Source: Myxococcales bacterium
GTDB lineage: Bacteria; Myxococcota_A; Polyangia; Polyangiales; JAFGIB01
Direction of reading: 5' to 3'
Assembly: GCA_029880325.1 (NCBI GenBank)
Contig: JAOUOP010000036.1
Location: forward strand, 17,430-81,429
Length of the DNA stretch: 64,000 nt
The number at the start of each line of letters is the position of its first letter. Position 1 is the stretch's first letter. The position numbers and the translations under genes were made by a program. The notes beneath the pieces were generated by a model. That model was given only the letters and a program-made list of their open reading frames with translations. It did no database searches and was not told the origin of the DNA. Shown here one piece after another: positions 30,819-48,007 of this stretch.

Positions 30819-32240
30819 TCAGGGGCCAAACCGGAAGCTAGACGCGTACACCGACACCAACGCGGGGTAGAACGCTAGATACCGCCCGCTCAAGCCGCCA
30901 CCGACGATGTTCGAACGAAAGGCAACACCGAGGTAGTGGGAGCCTTTGGCCGTGTGGGAGACCGCATATTCCCCACTCGGGGGGGCGCCGAACTCACTGA
31001 GGTACGCGGCCACACGCCGAATCTGCATACCGTCCTGGCGCATAAGGGGTGCCCACATGCTGAACCGCGGATTCTGGATCGCGTGCAAGGCACCCCTGAT
31101 CTGCTCTTCGAACAGGAGTGAGCTGCGCTGAAGTTCCATCGGAGTCCGCGTGGATGCGTTGTAAACCAGGAGTGCAAGGTCACCACTGACGTCGATGAAC
31201 TCGCACCCCTGCGCCCCTTGCTGACGCAGCGACATCCCTTCCGGCACCACGAAAGTCGCTCCAGACTTGTCATGAAAGTATATATCGAAGGAGCTGGAAA
31301 TCACACTCGCCGCTCCCGCCTGGCGGGCCAGCGCCAGAGCGATATTGATCTGCTCGAAAGAGAGCCTATCCGCAGTGCTCATCACCGTTTCGAGAGTCCT
31401 AGTGGCCAGATGAACGAAGCGGGTCGAATGGCACTCGATACCGCCCCCCTTGGCACCGGGCCTCCCTGATTCGGTCGCCGACAGCAACAGCTCGCTCGCC
31501 TTTGCCCCGGCCTGCTCGGGCCCATGATTACGGTCCTTCGACTTCGCCAGGTCGAAGAGCGCCGCGCTAGGCATAGCCCACGTTACCGGAATCGTCCCCT
31601 CTAGAAGGCCTCCATTTGCAACACCAATGACGCCCTTGCCGGGTACGATCAGCGGTGCTCCGGAGTCGCCGGGATAAAAGGACCCCTCCGTATTGAGCAC
31701 CTTTGCCTTGAGCGATGGGAAGCCGAGCTTCTTCAAGGCGTTCAAGGCCTTGCTGGACTTTACGAGCGTGGCAACGGTATCGGTCGCCTTGGCAGTCTCT
31801 CGCAGCTGAACCTTCTTGCTCTGGGCGGTGGGGGTCTGGCCGTAGCCGATGACGCGCATGACTTCGTTGTTCTGCGGGGGCCCGTGGACGACCGCAAGCG
31901 CGGGTGGGTTGAAGCCGTTCGGTTGCGAGATCTCCACGAGGTCGTTTGCACGATCGACGAGCAATGGCTTCGAACCAAGCAAGTCGCCGCTCTCGTCTTC
32001 GATTTCGAGCTTCGTGCATCCAGAGACGACGTGAAGGGCCGTCACGAGCATGGTCTTCGAGCCGATCTTTACGGCAAAGCCAGTACCGTGCTCATTGGTA
32101 CACGTCGAGCGCACCTTGAAAACACTCCTGGTTGCGGTAGCGACGTCGCCCTGCTCTCCGTGCGCGTCGCGCGGCAGCGCAGCAAAAAGGATCGTGAGCA
32201 GCGCCGAACGCAACGCACCGATGATCAGTCTCCGTCGCAA
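30819..32240 (-). CDS. Exported trypsin-like serine protease
   Basis: A 473-residue protein with an N-terminal signal peptide (MRRRLIIGALRSALLTILFAA, cleavage near Ala-Gly 27-28). The catalytic triad is visible: His70 in VTALHVVSG, Asp100 in RANDLVEI and Ser193 in YPGDSGAPL. The C-terminal 230 residues form an unknown domain with no recognised family. Its start lies inside the 3' end of the upstream membrane-protein gene (16-base overlap), so the two are coupled. It converges with the nucleotidyltransferase gene, 35 bases between stops. A protease acting outside the cytoplasm is unusual in a BREX island. G+C is near 58 % in much of the gene. Confidence 0.78.
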   Translation of the reverse strand: MRRRLIIGALRSALLTILFAALPRDAHGEQGDVATATRSVFKVRSTCTNEHGTGFAVKIGSKTMLVTALHVVSGCTKLEIEDESGDLLGSKPLLVDRANDLVEISQPNGFNPPALAVVHGPPQNNEVMRVIGYGQTPTAQSKKVQLRETAKATDTVATLVKSSKALNALKKLGFPSLKAKVLNTEGSFYPGDSGAPLIVPGKGVIGVANGGLLEGTIPVTWAMPSAALFDLAKSKDRNHGPEQAGAKASELLLSATESGRPGAKGGGIECHSTRFVHLATRTLETVMSTADRLSFEQINIALALARQAGAASVISSSFDIYFHDKSGATFVVPEGMSLRQQGAQGCEFIDVSGDLALLVYNASTRTPMELQRSSLLFEEQIRGALHAIQNPRFSMWAPLMRQDGMQIRRVAAYLSEFGAPPSGEYAVSHTAKGSHYLGVAFRSNIVGGGLSGRYLAFYPALVSVYASSFRFGP

Positions 32241-33022
32241 TGCCTATCGACCTCCGTTTCGAGTGCGGCGCGGAGCGCTTCGAGTTCCTTCTGCCATCCC
32301 GGCCTGGCGCCCTCGAGGCGTAGTACGATGCTGCTGAGGGTCACCTCGGGGCGCAGCAGCTTGTTGGTCACGTCGTCGCAGACCGTACCGTCGCTATCGC
32401 CCATAAGATTGCCGTCCGCTGGGCTCGGCTGCTTCTTGTACGGTGTTGTCGTCGCCGACACCGGATCATCACCACCCGACAGCTCGCCTCCGCTGCTGGG
32501 ACCTGCCTTCGAGGGCTGCTCCGGTGCCGTCGCCGAATACTGGAAGCCGAGTTCCATCAGGGCCAGACGGCGAGCGTGCGCATCGTCGAAGCCCGCCTCC
32601 ACGTACTTGGCTTTCAGCCCCTTCGGATTCGCTGCGAGCCACCCGTGGGAACGGCCCCACAGTCCGGCAGGAGCCGCGATGGCAACGGCCACCGCAAACG
32701 CCGCAACGAGAGACAACGCTGCGCGGTGGCTGCCGGGCTTGGCATGGAGCCCAATCCAGCTGCCCCCCAAACCGACGGCCGCGGCCGCCACCGCTCCGAC
32801 GGCCGGGCTCTGGGCCAAACCGGTGAGGATTCCCACTGCCAGTCCCAACACGACACCGGCAATGGCGGGAGCCTTGCCCGAGTTTGATACATCGGCTGCC
32901 TGGATCTGAGCCTGTTGTGCTTCCACCCGTTCCTCGAGTTCGTCGAGTTGCCGGAGCAGGCGCTCCACAAGCGGATGGTCCGCTCCCATGTGGACGTGCA
33001 CGCTAGGTGGTTGCTCAGCCAT
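32225..33022 (-). CDS. Coiled-coil membrane protein partnered with the protease
   Basis: A 265-residue protein. Residues 16-45 form an amphipathic coiled coil (LLRQLDELEERVEAQQAQIQ). Three hydrophobic segments follow at about 52-70, 73-92 and 100-122. The C-terminal 140 residues are soluble and end in a charged helix. Membrane topology puts the coil and tail on opposite sides if all three segments cross. AGGGGAG touches ATG 33022. It is the first gene of a two-gene unit with the exported protease and may anchor, sense for or be cut by it. No known family was recognised. Confidence 0.6.
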   Translation of the reverse strand: MAEQPPSVHVHMGADHPLVERLLRQLDELEERVEAQQAQIQAADVSNSGKAPAIAGVVLGLAVGILTGLAQSPAVGAVAAAAVGLGGSWIGLHAKPGSHRAALSLVAAFAVAVAIAAPAGLWGRSHGWLAANPKGLKAKYVEAGFDDAHARRLALMELGFQYSATAPEQPSKAGPSSGGELSGGDDPVSATTTPYKKQPSPADGNLMGDSDGTVCDDVTNKLLRPEVTLSSIVLRLEGARPGWQKELEALRAALETEVDRHCDGD

Positions 33023-33038
33023 CTCCCCTGTGACCGTG

Positions 33039-33076
33039 GCTGTAGCTTACACGCCCGGTGCCACACGCGCTACAGC
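33039..33076. promoter_or_regulatory. Dyad upstream of the membrane-protein/protease unit
   Basis: Eight-base inverted repeat gctgtagc (33039-33046) and gctacagc (33069-33076) separated by 22 bases, 17-54 bases upstream of ATG 33022. Size and position fit an operator or promoter-overlapping site for a dimeric regulator. No matching regulator gene is in the island. Confidence 0.3.
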
Positions 33077-33162
33077 TTTGTACGGCTCGCGATACTCTAC
33101 CGGCGTCGGCGTACGACGCAGCATCGTCACCGCTCCAGAGCAGGGTTGCGCAGGGGGCTACT

Positions 33163-37143
<3,981 letters not shown>

Positions 37144-37154
37144 GGTGGCAGCGC

Positions 37155-40793
<3,639 letters not shown>

Positions 40794-40803
40794 GGCGGGA
40801 ACC

Positions 40804-41429
<626 letters not shown>

Positions 41430-41433
<4 letters not shown>

Positions 41434-42230
41434 GGGGCGACACCGTCGAAGAGCTGGGCGCGGGCCCAGGCTCGAAGATCGGAATGGCGGAAGCCGAAAT
41501 CCACCACGTTGCCCACGCGGCGGTATTGCAGGGACGGCAGCGCTCGCAGGCGGTCCTCGAGGATCGCCCCCTGCTGGCCCACCGAGCGCAAGTAGGGGTT
41601 GTCGGTGAGGGAGCCGTGAAAGCTGACGCCACGCAGCAGGTGCAGGAGGTAGCCCAGGGCGTCATCGGGGATGCGGGGGTAGAGCAGCGGTCGCGGGTCG
41701 CGGCGGCCGGCGACGAGGCCTGCGGAAAAGGCGCAGGACAGCAGCTTGCTCGCCAGCTGCTTCCGGGTGGCCATCGTCCAGCGGCCCGGGCCCTGATCGG
41801 CCACCCACTGGATGACGGTGTCCCGCCGCACCTCGGGGCGCAGCGCGTCCCTGCGCTGCACCAGGTAGTCGCCGCTGAAGCTGCGGTACATGGGGTCGGT
41901 CAGCTGCAGGTGCCAGTGGCAGATGGCGGCCCGGGTTTCGGGCAGCATGTCGCGCCAGCGACGCAGCACCTCGAGCGCCTCCGGGAAGGCGTCGAAGCGC
42001 GCCCGCATGTTGATGAGCAGCACTTCGACCCAGGGCAGGCTCTTGGCACCGAACCAGTAGCGCTCGAAGGCCTGCTGGGCCCGCGGGCGCGTGTCGCCCG
42101 GGTCGACGCGCTCCCAGTAGGCGCGGGACTCGTCGATGGCGAGCGTGCACTTGAGCAGGCGGGTGTGGACCTCGGTGGTCTCGGAAGGGCGCGCGCGGGG
42201 GCTGGCGGTCGCGGGGGCCGGCACGCTCAT
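41430..42230 (-). CDS. brxA: BREX protein BrxA (DUF1819)
   Basis: A 266-residue protein. Position between brxE and brxB, size, and blocks such as RFDAFPEALEVLRRW and YLLHLLRGVSFHGSLTDNPYL fit the DUF1819/BrxA family, a small DNA-binding protein with a NusB-like fold in other systems. The sequence match by eye is weaker than for the other BREX proteins, so context carries much of the call. It overlaps both brxE and brxB by four bases. Confidence 0.8.
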
Positions 42231-42787
42231 CGATTGACCCGATAGTGCGGGAGCGGATAGCGCTCGGATAGCGGGCGCAGCGCGGCGGCGAGCTGCGCGG
42301 CGGCCTCGGCCGCGTCGTCGGGGCGCTCGCCCTTGAGGCGTCGCCCGGTCGCGGTGTTGGTGTAGGACGCCTCGCCGCGTTGTGCGAGCCAGGCGTCGAA
42401 GGCGCCCGGATCCCAGGCGGAAGTTCGCTTTGCGAGCTCCGGGAAAACCTCGGCGGGCGGCTTGCCCAGGTGTTTGAGTTCACGCAGGCGATCGTCGAGC
42501 TTTTCGTCGAGGTCGAAGCCGAGGCGGAAGAGGGAGATCAGGTGATCTGCGTCCTCGCTGCTGCTGCGTGCTGCGTCATCGACCCTGCGCGCTGCGGCGC
42601 GGGCGGCCTCGAAGACCGACCAGCGCCAGGTGTTGGGAGCGAGGCGACGCAGCAGGTCTTCGCCTCCGAACTCGTCGACCATCCCCGTGCGCCACCAGCC
42701 GAGCCGCGGTGGGTCGCTGATCGCCTCACCCGCCCAGGCGGCGATGAGCTGGAGTTCCAGGATGGCATCGAGCTTGCTAGCGTCCAT
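42227..42787 (-). CDS. brxE: BREX type 6 protein BrxE
   Basis: A 186-residue, mostly helical soluble protein. It occupies the first position, ahead of brxA, where the type 6-specific BrxE is expected, and its opening (MDASKLDAILELQLIAAWAGE) plus WWRTGMVDEFGGEDLLRRL fit what I associate with BrxE. Function unknown. ATG 42787 is the family-like start; the open frame continues upstream without homology and no ribosome binding site settles it. An 18-base palindrome lies 68-85 bases upstream. Confidence 0.78.
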   Translation of the reverse strand: MDASKLDAILELQLIAAWAGEAISDPPRLGWWRTGMVDEFGGEDLLRRLAPNTWRWSVFEAARAAARRVDDAARSSSEDADHLISLFRLGFDLDEKLDDRLRELKHLGKPPAEVFPELAKRTSAWDPGAFDAWLAQRGEASYTNTATGRRLKGERPDDAAEAAAQLAAALRPLSERYPLPHYRVNR

Positions 42788-43280
42788 GGGCCGAGGGGGG
42801 GTCATCGGGGTTGTCGACGGCGGGCCGCCAACCGGTAGGCGGAAGTTTGTGGGGGCACCGAGACCTCGGTGCGAACGCGGCGATTGTGGCCGAGCTTTCG
42901 TGACAGGGCGCAGGCATGGTCGCGGTCTGACGAGCGGCTCGCCGGTCGGACAGCGGGACTCGCCGAGCATACCGCCTCCCCGTCCACCGACTCCTGCCGA
43001 TTCCGCCAAATGCCATGGCGCCGGGCGTCGTCGTCGTGGGGGATGGGGATGGGCATGGCTGGGTACGCGAGGCGGTGGCTTCCGCCCCCACCGCTGGCTC
43101 GAAGTGCGCAGGATGGGAATCGCCGGCCCGCCCCGCGTCGCAGCTCAGGAGGGTAACAGATTCTCGAGGCGGCCCAGCGCTCGAGCGGGGGTGAATTTTG
43201 TCCAGCGGACCTGCCGTCGGCAGGCGTCGGCTTGGTGGTGGTGGCCGAGGCCGCGCGCTCGAATGGGGCTCGATGCCGCT
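42788..43280. other. Gene-free stretch upstream of brxE
   Basis: These 493 bases separate brxE from the stop of the molybdopterin oxidoreductase gene. Open frames exist on both strands but none shows domain features. The BREX promoter should lie in its left part. Apart from the palindrome at 42855-42872, I see no terminator or RNA structure. Confidence 0.5.
42855..42872. promoter_or_regulatory. Candidate operator of the BREX promoter region
   Basis: Perfect palindrome gcaccgag-ac-ctcggtgc, 8-base arms with a 2-base centre, 68-85 bases upstream of the brxE ATG. The position suits a repressor site for the island. No BrxR-type regulator gene is present in the window. Confidence 0.35.
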
Positions 43281-44468
43281 CTACCCACCCACGCGAAACA
43301 TCAGCGGCGTCGACTCGCCCTGCTGGCCGGCGCTGTCGTGCACGCGCAGCTCGATGCGGTGCTCCCCCGGCACCAGCTCCAGGCGCTTGCGCCACACCGT
43401 CCACACGCCGCGCATGGGAAAACCAAAGCGCTCCGGCTGGCCCAGCTGCACGGCCTGGTCCAGCTCCGGGAAGTCTTGGCGTAGCTGCGATAGCTCCGAG
43501 AGTTCAGCCGGCTCGAAGCTCCCGCCATCGAGGGCGAGCTCGACGCTTTCGACGGCGCCGTGGCCGCTGAGGGCGAAGCCGCAGAGTTCGACCGGGCCGG
43601 CCTCCAGCATTTCGGAGATGCGGTGGCTGGTCACCGCCGCCACCGCTTCCATGGTGGCGTCGTCGGGGTAGCCCTTGGCCTGGTACTGGCCGATCACGGC
43701 GTCGTCGGCGCTGACTTCGATGCGCTGGATGAACTTGGTGTTCTTGTAGCCGTAGCGGTCGGCCAGGAGCAGCCGAAAGGGGAAGCCCAACTCCCGGGGC
43801 AGGCGCTGGCCGTAGATGCGGAAGACCAAAAGCGGCTCGAAGATGTCGTCCGGGCCGGCGTAGATTTCTTCGATGGGCAGGCTGTTTTCGAAGCCGTCGG
43901 CGCCGAAGAAGCGCACGCGCTTGGCCTGCGCGCGCTGGGCGCCGGCCCGCTCGAGCAGCAGGCGCAGGGGGATGCCGGTCCAGATCGCCGTGCTGCGGAA
44001 GCCCAGCACGCACATCAGGGTGTTGAGCACGGTGACCTGGGCTTCGGTGTCGGCTTCGAGGTCGGCGAGCCGTAGCTCGGTGGGCGTGTCCACCAGGCCT
44101 TCGATGCGCAGGGCGAAGCTCTCGGCGTCGAGCTCGGGCAGGCTCCAGCCCTCTACGCTGGCGGCGCCGCCGAACTGGCGGAAGAAGTCCGGCAGCGGCG
44201 TCAGGAATTGCAGGCAGCCGTCGCCCCGCGCGCGGACGCCCGCGTCGGGGTTCGCGGCGGCGTCGATGTTGGCGTCCTTGCCAGCGTCCTTGCCAGCGTC
44301 CTTGCCAGCGTCCTTGCCAGCGTCCTTGCCAGCGTCGAAGCCCTCCGGGGAGACGTTGCAGCCGAGCCAGCCGCTGGCAATCCCGCTGGCAACACCCCCC
44401 AGACCGACGACGCCAAGCCGGCGCACGAAGAGCCGGCGCGACAGCAGCTGCAGCGGGTCTGTGGCCAT
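43281..44468 (-). CDS. Exported molybdopterin-dependent oxidoreductase (sulfite-oxidase-like)
   Basis: A 395-residue protein with a Tat-type signal (SRRLFVRRLGVVGLGG) followed by SGWLGC, a possible but non-canonical lipobox (Cys37). Then comes a spacer of five AGKD-type repeats and an oxidoreductase molybdopterin domain. The family's metal-ligand Cys is probably in NTLMCVLGFRSTAIWTGIPL; a C-terminal Ig-like Mo-co dimerisation part ends at FRVGG. It would act in the periplasm or on the membrane surface after folding with its cofactor. ATG 44468 gives the right signal peptide. The electron acceptor and substrate are unknown. Confidence 0.82.
   Translation of the reverse strand: MATDPLQLLSRRLFVRRLGVVGLGGVASGIASGWLGCNVSPEGFDAGKDAGKDAGKDAGKDAGKDANIDAAANPDAGVRARGDGCLQFLTPLPDFFRQFGGAASVEGWSLPELDAESFALRIEGLVDTPTELRLADLEADTEAQVTVLNTLMCVLGFRSTAIWTGIPLRLLLERAGAQRAQAKRVRFFGADGFENSLPIEEIYAGPDDIFEPLLVFRIYGQRLPRELGFPFRLLLADRYGYKNTKFIQRIEVSADDAVIGQYQAKGYPDDATMEAVAAVTSHRISEMLEAGPVELCGFALSGHGAVESVELALDGGSFEPAELSELSQLRQDFPELDQAVQLGQPERFGFPMRGVWTVWRKRLELVPGEHRIELRVHDSAGQQGESTPLMFRVGG
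44281..44340. repeat. 12-base tandem repeat encoding Ala-Gly-Lys-Asp units
   Basis: Copies of ccagcgtccttg start at 44281, 44293, 44305 and 44317 without mismatch; the unit at 44329 and the one just before 44281 are degenerate. Each unit codes four residues on the minus strand, so copy changes keep the frame and alter only the spacer length behind the membrane anchor. Confidence 0.9.
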
Positions 44469-44542
44469 CGCCGCGAAGATAGCGCAATCCCGACACCCCC
44501 CTTGCAATTGCGCGCACTTCGACCGAAAAAGCCGCCGTTTCG

Positions 44543-45418
44543 ATGTCCCAACAGCAGCAAATCCGTCCCCGTCGTAGCGTTCTCTACATGCCCGGCTCCA
44601 ACGCCCGAGCCCTGGAGAAGGCCAAATCCATCCCCGCCGACGCCCTGATCCTCGATCTCGAGGACGCCGTCGCCCCCGACAAAAAAGACCTGGCGCGCGA
44701 GCAGGTCTGCGCCGCCGCGCGCTCGGGCGAGTACGGCTACCGCGAGATCGCGATCCGCATCAACGGCCTGGACACCGCCTGGGGTCACGAGGATCTGCGC
44801 GCGGCCGCGGCCGCCGGCCCCGACGCGATTCTGGTGCCGAAGATCGACGGCGCCAGCATGGTGCGGCAGGTGGAGGCGGTGCTGGAGTCGATTCCCGGCG
44901 CCGAAAACACGCGCCTGTGGGCGATGCTGGAGACCCCGCGCGGGCTGTTGCGCGCCGAGGGCATCGCCGGGGCCAGCAAGCGCCTGGAGGTGCTGGTGAT
45001 GGGTACCAACGACATCGCCAAGGAACTCAAGGCCGCCCACCGCTCGGGCCGCGGCCCGCTGCTGACGAGCCTGGGCCTGTGCCTTTTGGCCGCCCGCGCC
45101 CACAATCTGGTGATCCTCGACGGCGTCTACAACGACATCCAAAACGCCGAGGGCTTCCGCACCGAGTGCGAGCAGGGCGCCCAGATGGGCTTCGACGGCA
45201 AGACCCTGATCCACCCGAGCCAGGTCGATCCCTGTAACGCCGTGTTCTCGCCCACCGAGGAAGAGACGGCCACCGCGCGCAAGATCATCGCGGCCTTCGA
45301 CGCCGCCGTCGCCGAGGGCAAGTACGTGGCCACGGTCGACGGGCGCATGATCGAAAACCTGCACGTCGAGCAGGCCAAGCGCGTGGTCGCCATGGCCGAG
45401 GCCATCGCCTCGCGCTAG
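44543..45418 (+). CDS. Malyl-CoA lyase/CitE-like CoA ester lyase
   Basis: A 291-residue TIM-barrel enzyme of the HpcH/HpaI-CitE superfamily. RRSVLYMPGSNARALEKA, ILDLEDAVAPDKK, AIRINGLDT (substrate Arg) and AMLETPRG (metal-binding Glu) match the L-malyl-CoA/beta-methylmalyl-CoA lyase and CitE-like group; GFDGKTLIHPSQV is also typical. It splits or forms malyl-CoA-type esters from acetyl- or propionyl-CoA and glyoxylate. No citrate lyase alpha or gamma genes are near, so a CoA lyase is favoured over CitE. Divergent from the oxidoreductase. Confidence 0.87.
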   Translation: MSQQQQIRPRRSVLYMPGSNARALEKAKSIPADALILDLEDAVAPDKKDLAREQVCAAARSGEYGYREIAIRINGLDTAWGHEDLRAAAAAGPDAILVPKIDGASMVRQVEAVLESIPGAENTRLWAMLETPRGLLRAEGIAGASKRLEVLVMGTNDIAKELKAAHRSGRGPLLTSLGLCLLAARAHNLVILDGVYNDIQNAEGFRTECEQGAQMGFDGKTLIHPSQVDPCNAVFSPTEEETATARKIIAAFDAAVAEGKYVATVDGRMIENLHVEQAKRVVAMAEAIASR

Positions 45419-45482
45419 TCGCTGCGCCGCTTCCCTCCCCGCGACGGCGGTAGTAGGCTCCGCGCGCCCCGAGGGTGCTGCC

Positions 45483-47291
45483 GTGAAGAGATCTTTCAGC
45501 GCGCTGCCCGTCTTTTTCGGGATCCTGCTCCTCGCGTCCACGGCACTGGCCGGAGGCAGCGAGTTTCCGGGCGATGGCGCGCACGGTCTGGGTCGCGGGG
45601 CCACCGGTTTCACCCGCGCCGACGATGGCACGGTGCTCTTGCGCAATCCGGCCCTGCTGGCCGATCTCTGGGACGACCAGGCCCTGGTCGGCGCCAGCCT
45701 GCAGCTGGTCGACGCCTGCTTTCAGCCCACCGGCGCCTACGGCTGGGGCACCCAGGAGGGTGTAGCCGATTTCGGCGAGGGGCCGCTCTACACCAACGCC
45801 GGCCAGGGCGATACCGATGTGCAGGGCCAGGCGCTGACGCGCTACACCGACGAGCCCTATCCGCGCGTCTGCTACCAGGGCCCCATGCCCTTTCTGCCGC
45901 AGGTGGCGCTGACCATGAAGCTCAGCGATGACCTGGGCGTGGGCCTCGGCTTTTTGCCGCCCGACGCCTCGGCCCTCAACCAATGGGGTAACCGCGACGG
46001 CACCGTGAACACCGAAAACGGTCTGCGCCCCAATCCCCTGCGCTACTACCGCTCCCACCAAAACGTCTCTTTCTTCACTCTCACCGGTGGTGTCGGCTAC
46101 CGCATCTCGCCGCTGATCCGGGTCGGCCTGGCGCTGCAGTGGAACCTGGCGGTCTTCGAGTCGCGCACCTGGACCACGCCCTTCACCGGCCTCAATCCCG
46201 GCGACGATGTGCGAACCGATGTCTTCGGGCGCGACCTCTTCATCCCCGGCGTGATCGCCTCGGTGCAGCTTCGGCCCATCGACAGGCTGGATGTGGCCCT
46301 GGGCTTCAAGTGGAGCGAAGCCATCGAGTCCAAGGCCAAGCTCGACATCACTTCGAGCGCCTTCGGCACCGGCGAGGTCTTCGAATACATCGATGGCGGC
46401 AGCGGTGAGCTGGCCCTGGCCTCGGCGACCGTGCCGACCACCGCCCACAATCAGACCGGCATCGTGAGGGCACCGCCGATCTGGGCGCCGCAGCTGTCGC
46501 TGGGCCTGCGCTACAGCGAACCGCTGAAGCCGCGTGTGCGCGACTGGAAGCTCGCGCGCGAGGTGGCCAAGGGCGCGGTCGAAGACTCCATGGCCACCGA
46601 GCGCTGGGACGTGGAGTTCAACGCCATCTACTTCTTCACCTCGGTCTACGACGAGGTGCTCTTTTCGAGCGCCAACGCCGAACTCGACGTCAAGAGCATC
46701 TCCACCGCCGGTGAGGTCCAGACCATACCCGACCGCTACGCCGGCGACTGCACCAGGCTCGACGACAACAATAACTGCATCGGCCGGCGCGAGACGAGCA
46801 CCCGGCTCGGCGGCAACGATCAGATCGGGCTGCGCCTGGGCGGCGATTACAACCTTTTGCCGGGGATGCTGGCGCTGCGCGCGGGGCTGTCCTACGAGAC
46901 GCGCGGTCAGAAGCCCGAGACGCTCAACGTGCTGCAGTACATGCTTTCGCGCACCGGCATCCATGCGGGGCTGACGCTACGCATCGCAGGCAAGACCGAC
47001 CTCTCCATCGGCTTCGCCCACTTCATCCACGAAAACATCCGCCTGCAGGTCAACCCCGCCAGCAACCTGCCGCCCAAATACCGCAGCGAGGAATACCACT
47101 TCGCGAGCGGACAGGGCATCGAGGCGGTGGGTCCGGGCGCAGGCGAAGTCCCCGTGGGCGACTTCGACGGCATCGCCGGTATCGAGGTCCCCAACGCCGG
47201 CCAGGACACACCCGGGCCCTACTTCATCAACGCCGGCAGCTTCCGCTACGATCTGCAAGTGCTGTCGCTGAGCCTGTCGCAGCACTTCTGA
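45483..47291 (+). CDS. FadL/TodX-type outer membrane protein
   Basis: A 602-residue protein with signal peptide (LLLASTALAGG) and the N-terminal hatch-like GAHGLGRGATGFTRADDGTVLLRNPALLA of the OMPP1/FadL/TodX family. Alternating beta-strands follow, and it ends with an aromatic residue (SLSQHF), as outer-membrane barrels do. Members bring hydrophobic compounds such as long-chain fatty acids across the outer membrane. It is longer than E. coli FadL (446 residues) because of extra loops. GTG/ATG choice: ATG 45483. Confidence 0.83.
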   Translation: MKRSFSALPVFFGILLLASTALAGGSEFPGDGAHGLGRGATGFTRADDGTVLLRNPALLADLWDDQALVGASLQLVDACFQPTGAYGWGTQEGVADFGEGPLYTNAGQGDTDVQGQALTRYTDEPYPRVCYQGPMPFLPQVALTMKLSDDLGVGLGFLPPDASALNQWGNRDGTVNTENGLRPNPLRYYRSHQNVSFFTLTGGVGYRISPLIRVGLALQWNLAVFESRTWTTPFTGLNPGDDVRTDVFGRDLFIPGVIASVQLRPIDRLDVALGFKWSEAIESKAKLDITSSAFGTGEVFEYIDGGSGELALASATVPTTAHNQTGIVRAPPIWAPQLSLGLRYSEPLKPRVRDWKLAREVAKGAVEDSMATERWDVEFNAIYFFTSVYDEVLFSSANAELDVKSISTAGEVQTIPDRYAGDCTRLDDNNNCIGRRETSTRLGGNDQIGLRLGGDYNLLPGMLALRAGLSYETRGQKPETLNVLQYMLSRTGIHAGLTLRIAGKTDLSIGFAHFIHENIRLQVNPASNLPPKYRSEEYHFASGQGIEAVGPGAGEVPVGDFDGIAGIEVPNAGQDTPGPYFINAGSFRYDLQVLSLSLSQHF

Positions 47292-47302
47292 GGTGGCTTG
47301 GC

Positions 47303-47821
47303 TCAATCGGCGAGGGCATCGCCGCAGCCGCCCATCTCCACCAGCTTGCCCTGGGCATCGCAGACGGGCTGGACCTGGAGCTTGACGCGCGCCGCGCGCC
47401 GTTCGGGTCGGCCCAGGCCGCGCCAGCAGAAGCCGCGCCAGGTCTTGCGCTGGGTCCAGTCGGAAGCCGAGCGGCGCGTCTCCCAGCGCCGTTGACCGTG
47501 GCGCAGCAGGAAGATGTAGGTGGGCGGGCCCTTGGCCACACGATCACCACCGATGGCGTAGGTGAACTCCAGGCCCCAGGGGCTGGTGACGATTTGACCG
47601 GCGGGCAGCTCCAGCTCCACGGCCTGGGGCTTGTCGCAGGGGTTGGGCTCTTCGGGCGCGGCGGCGGGCTTCGGCGCTTCGGCGACCGGGGTGGGCGGCT
47701 CGGCCGGCGCCTCGCCTTGCGCGGGCGGAGCGGGCGGCGGACTGGGCTCGGAGCCGCAAGCGGTGGCGCTCCACAGCGCGAGCAGGGGGATGAGCGTCAG
47801 CGGGTTATTGCGGGTGTCCAT
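47303..47821 (-). CDS. Proline-rich small lipoprotein
   Basis: A 172-residue lipoprotein: signal peptide with lipobox SATAC (Cys22), then a Pro/Ala/Glu-rich spacer to about residue 60, then a small domain with two Cys pairs (NPCDKPQ and VCDAQGKLVEMGGCG). No family recognised. Its stop lies 12 bases from the convergent FadL-type gene. Confidence 0.65.
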   Translation of the reverse strand: MDTRNNPLTLIPLLALWSATACGSEPSPPPAPPAQGEAPAEPPTPVAEAPKPAAAPEEPNPCDKPQAVELELPAGQIVTSPWGLEFTYAIGGDRVAKGPPTYIFLLRHGQRRWETRRSASDWTQRKTWRGFCWRGLGRPERRAARVKLQVQPVCDAQGKLVEMGGCGDALAD

Positions 47822-48007
47822 GGTTGCCCTCCGGCTGCGGCTGCGGCGTCCCGCGTCGCGCAGTGGGCGCCACGGGTCCGCGGCAGCACCATACGCCAGG
47901 GGCCCGACCCCGCGTCAATGCCATGCGGCCCCCGAGGGCTCGCGGGCACCAGGCCCGGCAGTCGGCACGTTTGCAGCGCGGGCCGGCGGTGCCTACGTGA
48001 AATACCG

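Noticed and set aside
30819..32240. Lon-like protease BrxL
   Set aside because: The protein is a trypsin-fold enzyme with a signal peptide; no AAA+ domain or Ser-Lys dyad is present.
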